Shown: positions 60,622 through 64,000 of the stretch, piece after piece
How positions within the stretch are numbered: position 1 is the stretch's first letter
Layout of the letters: each line of letters begins with the position of its first letter
Source of the DNA: JAAYUJ01 sp963698165
GTDB taxonomy: Bacteria; Desulfobacterota; Syntrophobacteria; Syntrophobacterales; Syntrophobacteraceae
DNA length: 64,000 nt
Assembly: GCA_963698165.1 (NCBI GenBank)
Contig: CAVOPT010000008.1
Coordinates: 124,001 to 188,000 of the forward strand
Reading direction: 5' to 3'
The notes under the pieces: model-generated
The model's database searches: none
The model's input: only the letters and a program-made list of their open reading frames with translations
What the model was told of the DNA's origin: nothing
Made by a program: the position numbers and the translations under genes

Positions 60622-63156
60622 TCAGGGCGCGGATTCCCGTTTTGTGAACCTCAGGGTGTTTCCGATGACCGTGAGGCTACTCAGGAACATGGCCACAACG
60701 GCGATCAGGGGATTGAGCACCCCCATCACGGCGAGGGGGATGGCCAGGGCGTTGTAGATCAGGGCAAAGAAGAGATTTTGCCGGATTGTCCTGGAGACTC
60801 GAGCCGAGAAGCGGATGGTGGTGATGACTTTCCGAGGGTCGTTTCCCATGAGCCCCACGTGCCCGACATCGTGAAACGCATGGGCAGCGGTGCCGAAGGC
60901 GAACCCCACGTCCGCCCGGGCAAGGGCGGGGGCATCGTTTATGCCGTCTCCGGCAAAGCCCACCAGATGGCCCTCCGACTGGAGCCTCTCGACCAGGTCC
61001 ATCTTCTCATGGGGAAGGGCATCACCCAGGCACTGGCTGATTCCGAGCTCCTTCGCCACGGCGTCCGTCGTTGCCCGGGAATCCCCGGAAGCCAGCCACA
61101 CCGAGAGACCCCTGGCCTGCAGAGCCGCCACCGCCTCCCTCCCGCTTTCCTTGAGCACATCGCCGAAACCCATGAGGCCTCGGACTTCCCCCGCCCACGC
61201 AAAGAAAACGGTGGTTCCGCCGATGTTCTGGAAGGCACGGGCCGAAGCTTCCAGCCCGGGAGGAACGTGCAGCCCGAGGGAGCCCATGAGGGCCCGGTTG
61301 CCCGCGGCGACTTCCCCGTCCTGGAGGACTCCCCGCACTCCCATTCCTTCCAGGGATTCAGGCGATAACACCGTCTCCAAGGGGAGCTCCCGGGATTCCG
61401 CGGCCCTTCGAATCTCCAGGGCCAGGAAATGGTCGGAATCCGCCTCGATGGAAGCGACCTTCCTGAGGGCCTCCTCTTCGGGAATCCCCGCGGTGACGAT
61501 CTCCGTGAGGGAGAAGGTCCCCTCCGTCAGAGTCCCGGTCTTGTCGAAGACCACCGTGTCCAGGTTCCTTGCCTGTTCGAAGGCGTGGTGATCGCGAATG
61601 AGGATGCCCTTGGTCTTTCCTGCCGTGATGGATGCGATTTTTGCGAGGGGCGTGGCAATCCCCAGCGCGCAGGGGCAGGTGATGACCAGAACCGTCAAGG
61701 CCCTCATGAGTGCCTCCTGGGACGAGGCCCCCGTGAGGCTCAGAACCCAGAAGAGTGAGAGCGCCAGGACAAGGATGGCGGGCACAAACCACCGGGTGAT
61801 GCGATCGGCGAGGATCTCCGAGGGGCTCCTTCCGGCCAGGACGTTCCGAATCATGTCAATCAGACGGCCGATGGAGCTCTCCTCGGCTGTCTTCAGTGCC
61901 CTGATCTCCAGCTCCCCATCCAGGAGCAGGCTCCCCGCGAGCACCCTGTCCCCCGCGGATTTCCCGACCGGGCGAGGTTCGCCGGTCAAAACGGATTCAT
62001 CGACGTTGCCCCGGCCCGAGACGACGAGCCCGTCGAGGGGGCTTCGCTCCTGGGAGCGGACCACGAAGTGCATGCCCACTTCCACGGCACCGGAGGCAAC
62101 CCACGCTTCCCGGCCCCGGTTCACCAGGCGCACCTTCCCGTTGTATAAACGGACCAGGTCCAGAATGCCTCTCGAGACGCTCTCCTTGGCCCGGGTTTCG
62201 ATGAACTTGCCCAGGAGCGCGACCGTGACGAGCATGGCTGCGGTGTCGAAGTAAAGGTGAGCCGTGGCGCTTCGCATCTGTGCGATGCTGTAAACATAGG
62301 CAGAAAGGGACCCGACCGCGATCAGAGTGTCCATGGACATGGCACCGTGGCGGATCCCCGAGACCCCCCTGCGGATGATCGGGAGCCCCCCGTAGAAAAG
62401 GACCGGCGTGGCGAGGACGAGGAGCGGGACGGAAAGGGTCATGAGGGCGTCCGTCCCCAGGTCCTGAAAGAGGCCGAAATAGAGAGCAAACGAAATCATC
62501 ATGATGTTGGCCGTGAGGATCGAGGAGACGCCGAGGCGCAAAAAGAGCCTCCCATCCTCGGCCGAGCCGTCGGATTCCATGGAGAAGGGGACAGTCCGGT
62601 AGCCCAGCCGGTCAATTTTTCCCTGAATGTCCAGGGGGTTCGTCAGGTGGGGAAGGTATTTCACCCGCAGGAGATCCGCGAGGAACGAAACTTCCACCTC
62701 AACCACCCCACGGCTTTTCCTCAGGGCGCGATCAATGACCCAGGAGCATGCCGTGCACCACATCCCCTTGATGGTCAAGGTCAGATCCTGGCAAAGCTTT
62801 GCCGAATCGGTTTCCGCCGGTTCATGCGCGTCGCAGATGGGTGCTGCCAAGGCTTCACGGTTTTCCGGAATCTCCCCCCCGGGGTTGGCAATGATCCCCA
62901 GGGCCAGGCAGGTTCGGTAGAGCTCTGTTTCCTTGAAATCCAAAGGGGGGCCGTCAGGGCTGTTGGTGAGGATCTGGAAGACGTTCAGGCAGCCCGGGCA
63001 GCAAAAGGGATGGCTTGTGCCGTTGAGGTTAAGCCTGATTTTGGACCTGCCCGCGGGAAGACCGCAAAGGGCACAGTACGTTGTATCCCCTGGGGATCGG
63101 GGATCCACCGGCGGCTTCTCGGTTGCGGGAAAAGGATCTTTCGTGGAATCACGCAT
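60622..63156 (-). CDS. Copper-translocating P-type ATPase, CcoI/FixI type
   Basis: An 844-residue P1B ATPase in the inner membrane. The N-terminus has the CcoI-type cysteine-rich region (YCALCGLPAG, FCCPGC) and a heavy-metal domain with MWCTACSW near residue 135. Eight membrane helices carry the CPC copper site (ITCPCALG); the ATPase parts have the phosphorylated Asp in DKTGTLTEG, TGE-type LTGEPRPV and GDGINDAPALA. CcoI proteins supply copper for cbb3 oxidase assembly; no oxidase genes are in view. The ATG at 63156 is used; the much longer open frame upstream overlaps the next gene and is not coding. Confidence 0.88.
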   Translation of the reverse strand: MRDSTKDPFPATEKPPVDPRSPGDTTYCALCGLPAGRSKIRLNLNGTSHPFCCPGCLNVFQILTNSPDGPPLDFKETELYRTCLALGIIANPGGEIPENREALAAPICDAHEPAETDSAKLCQDLTLTIKGMWCTACSWVIDRALRKSRGVVEVEVSFLADLLRVKYLPHLTNPLDIQGKIDRLGYRTVPFSMESDGSAEDGRLFLRLGVSSILTANIMMISFALYFGLFQDLGTDALMTLSVPLLVLATPVLFYGGLPIIRRGVSGIRHGAMSMDTLIAVGSLSAYVYSIAQMRSATAHLYFDTAAMLVTVALLGKFIETRAKESVSRGILDLVRLYNGKVRLVNRGREAWVASGAVEVGMHFVVRSQERSPLDGLVVSGRGNVDESVLTGEPRPVGKSAGDRVLAGSLLLDGELEIRALKTAEESSIGRLIDMIRNVLAGRSPSEILADRITRWFVPAILVLALSLFWVLSLTGASSQEALMRALTVLVITCPCALGIATPLAKIASITAGKTKGILIRDHHAFEQARNLDTVVFDKTGTLTEGTFSLTEIVTAGIPEEEALRKVASIEADSDHFLALEIRRAAESRELPLETVLSPESLEGMGVRGVLQDGEVAAGNRALMGSLGLHVPPGLEASARAFQNIGGTTVFFAWAGEVRGLMGFGDVLKESGREAVAALQARGLSVWLASGDSRATTDAVAKELGISQCLGDALPHEKMDLVERLQSEGHLVGFAGDGINDAPALARADVGFAFGTAAHAFHDVGHVGLMGNDPRKVITTIRFSARVSRTIRQNLFFALIYNALAIPLAVMGVLNPLIAVVAMFLSSLTVIGNTLRFTKRESAP

Positions 63157-63221
63157 GGGGGGCCGGGACTTTCGCTTGACTCCATATGACAGGTCGCCGC
63201 CTGCGGGCTGGGTCCTTCTTT

Positions 63222-63941
63222 TCACGAGATGATCCCGATTCCGCGCATGATGAGGAGCAATCCCATCAAGGCGACGGAAATCCCCGCGATGCTTTCTCCC
63301 ATGATCCTCATCCTGGCCGTCACCACGGAACAGATGAGGCCTGCAAAGGCGAGGGCAGGAAGTGTGCCGATGCCGAAAGCCACCATTGTCAGGAACCCCC
63401 TGCCAAAATGCATGGTGCTCGCCGCGGTGAGGAGCATTGCCCAGGAGAGGCAGCAGGGAAGAAACCCGACGGTGAATCCCAGGGCCACCTTGGAAGCCGC
63501 CCCCCTGGAAGCGATGAGGCGCCCGACGGTTCGCCCAAGGATGGAAGCAGGCATGGTAGCGACATTTGTGAATGCCGCAGGCAGAGGGATGATCCTCATG
63601 AGCAGCACACCGCAGATGACGAGGAGGGTTCCGCCGACGATATGCATGTTGACCCGGATGTTGAAGAAAAGCCTGCTCAGATCGGCCGCGTGAAACAGGC
63701 CGGCGGCGAGGGACCCGAGAATTCCGTAGCAGAGCAGCCGGCCCGAATGAAACGCGGCATGGTGAAGCATCCCAGATCGCCATGGTTCAATCGCCGCCAC
63801 GGAACCGCAGCACGGGGGAACCTCGGGGCCGGCAGATCTCAACTGGATCGAGTAAGCGACGACAAGCGGTCCGCACATGCCCAGGCAATGGAGGCTGCCG
63901 AAGAATCCTATGGCGAGGGGAGCGACGAGATCCAGCAACAT
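63222..63941 (-). CDS. TauE/SafE-like (DsbD-related) membrane protein
   Basis: A 239-residue protein with about six membrane helices. It starts GFFGSLHCLGMCGPLVVAY, the Cys-containing first helix typical of the SafE/DsbD-like proteins found next to CcoI ATPases (CcoH-S group relatives), and has LGFTVGFLPCCLSWAML as the mirrored second Cys site. These proteins are thought to move copper or reducing equivalents across the membrane. It is 65 bases upstream of the copper ATPase on the same strand and probably in its operon. Confidence 0.82.
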   Translation of the reverse strand: MLLDLVAPLAIGFFGSLHCLGMCGPLVVAYSIQLRSAGPEVPPCCGSVAAIEPWRSGMLHHAAFHSGRLLCYGILGSLAAGLFHAADLSRLFFNIRVNMHIVGGTLLVICGVLLMRIIPLPAAFTNVATMPASILGRTVGRLIASRGAASKVALGFTVGFLPCCLSWAMLLTAASTMHFGRGFLTMVAFGIGTLPALAFAGLICSVVTARMRIMGESIAGISVALMGLLLIMRGIGIIS

Positions 63942-64000
63942 CAGCTTCGGGCAGGCTCAGCGAGGGACCGAATGTACCACAGGATGGCCCAGCGATCTCC

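Noticed and set aside
63157..63783. Upstream extension of the copper ATPase frame
   Set aside because: It overlaps the TauE/SafE-like gene in another frame and is rich in Arg/His/Pro without homology; the ATPase start at 63156 fits the family.

Overview
The window looks like chromosome of an anaerobic, respiratory Desulfobacterota bacterium, probably near Syntrophobacter or other Syntrophobacterales. The basis is the gene mix: a DsrE-like protein beside an octaheme tetrathionate-reductase-type cytochrome, a tungstate ABC transporter, a GEGP-type diheme protein, a rubrerythrin-like protein, many PAS kinases and a candidate selenocysteine rhodanese. The placement is inferred from gene content only. 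No rRNA, tRNA or CRISPR array was seen.

Region 1 (1-11100) is an accessory region. A TenA thiaminase and an acetamidase/formamidase open the window (possible thiamin salvage), followed by a methyltransferase. Then comes a graveyard of broken modules: a SIR2-like fragment, a DUF4846 5' fragment joined to a nine-repeat WD40 gene with an internal stop, and a glycosyltransferase lacking its 3' end. Next is the most unusual locus: a protein with an AAA-ATPase-like (degenerate) N-terminal half and a B12-binding-like/radical SAM C-terminal half, overlapping (ATGA) a DUF4338/Druantin DruA-type gene. The pair is flanked by a diverged 67-bp repeat.

Region 2 (11100-25100) holds OsmC, the histidine-degradation genes hutU-hutI, a second orphan DruA-type gene, a minus-strand thiol-redox set (peroxiredoxin, selenocysteine rhodanese, PAS protein), a divergent DsrE - octaheme cytochrome - cytochrome b unit, a MITE-like element, a rubrerythrin-like protein, a frameshifted azoreductase, RidA and a small conserved-looking protein.

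Region 3 (25100-43250) holds three consecutive glycosyltransferases (the third with two frameshifts), a diheme GEGP protein with a truncated duplicate, an FG-GAP propeller, a tungstate uptake operon with two binding proteins, a conserved hypothetical, a sensor kinase whose phospho-acceptor His is Arg, an SH3 lipoprotein and a class II photolyase.

Region 4 (43500-64000) has two paralogous membrane Ser/Thr kinases sharing one extracytoplasmic C-terminal domain, each followed by an envelope lipoprotein (LysM; L,D-transpeptidase), the second also by a PAS histidine kinase. Between them sits a 6.6-kb island (beta-lactamase-NamZ fusion, DUF4015 protein, polysaccharide deacetylase, receiver protein, nucleoside deoxyribosyltransferase) bracketed by 238-bp nearly identical direct repeats. 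The window ends with a cyclophilin, a CcoI-type copper ATPase and a TauE/SafE-like membrane protein.

Several otherwise intact genes carry single frameshifts, mostly in or beside homopolymer runs, so sequence error must be excluded before calling them pseudogenes.
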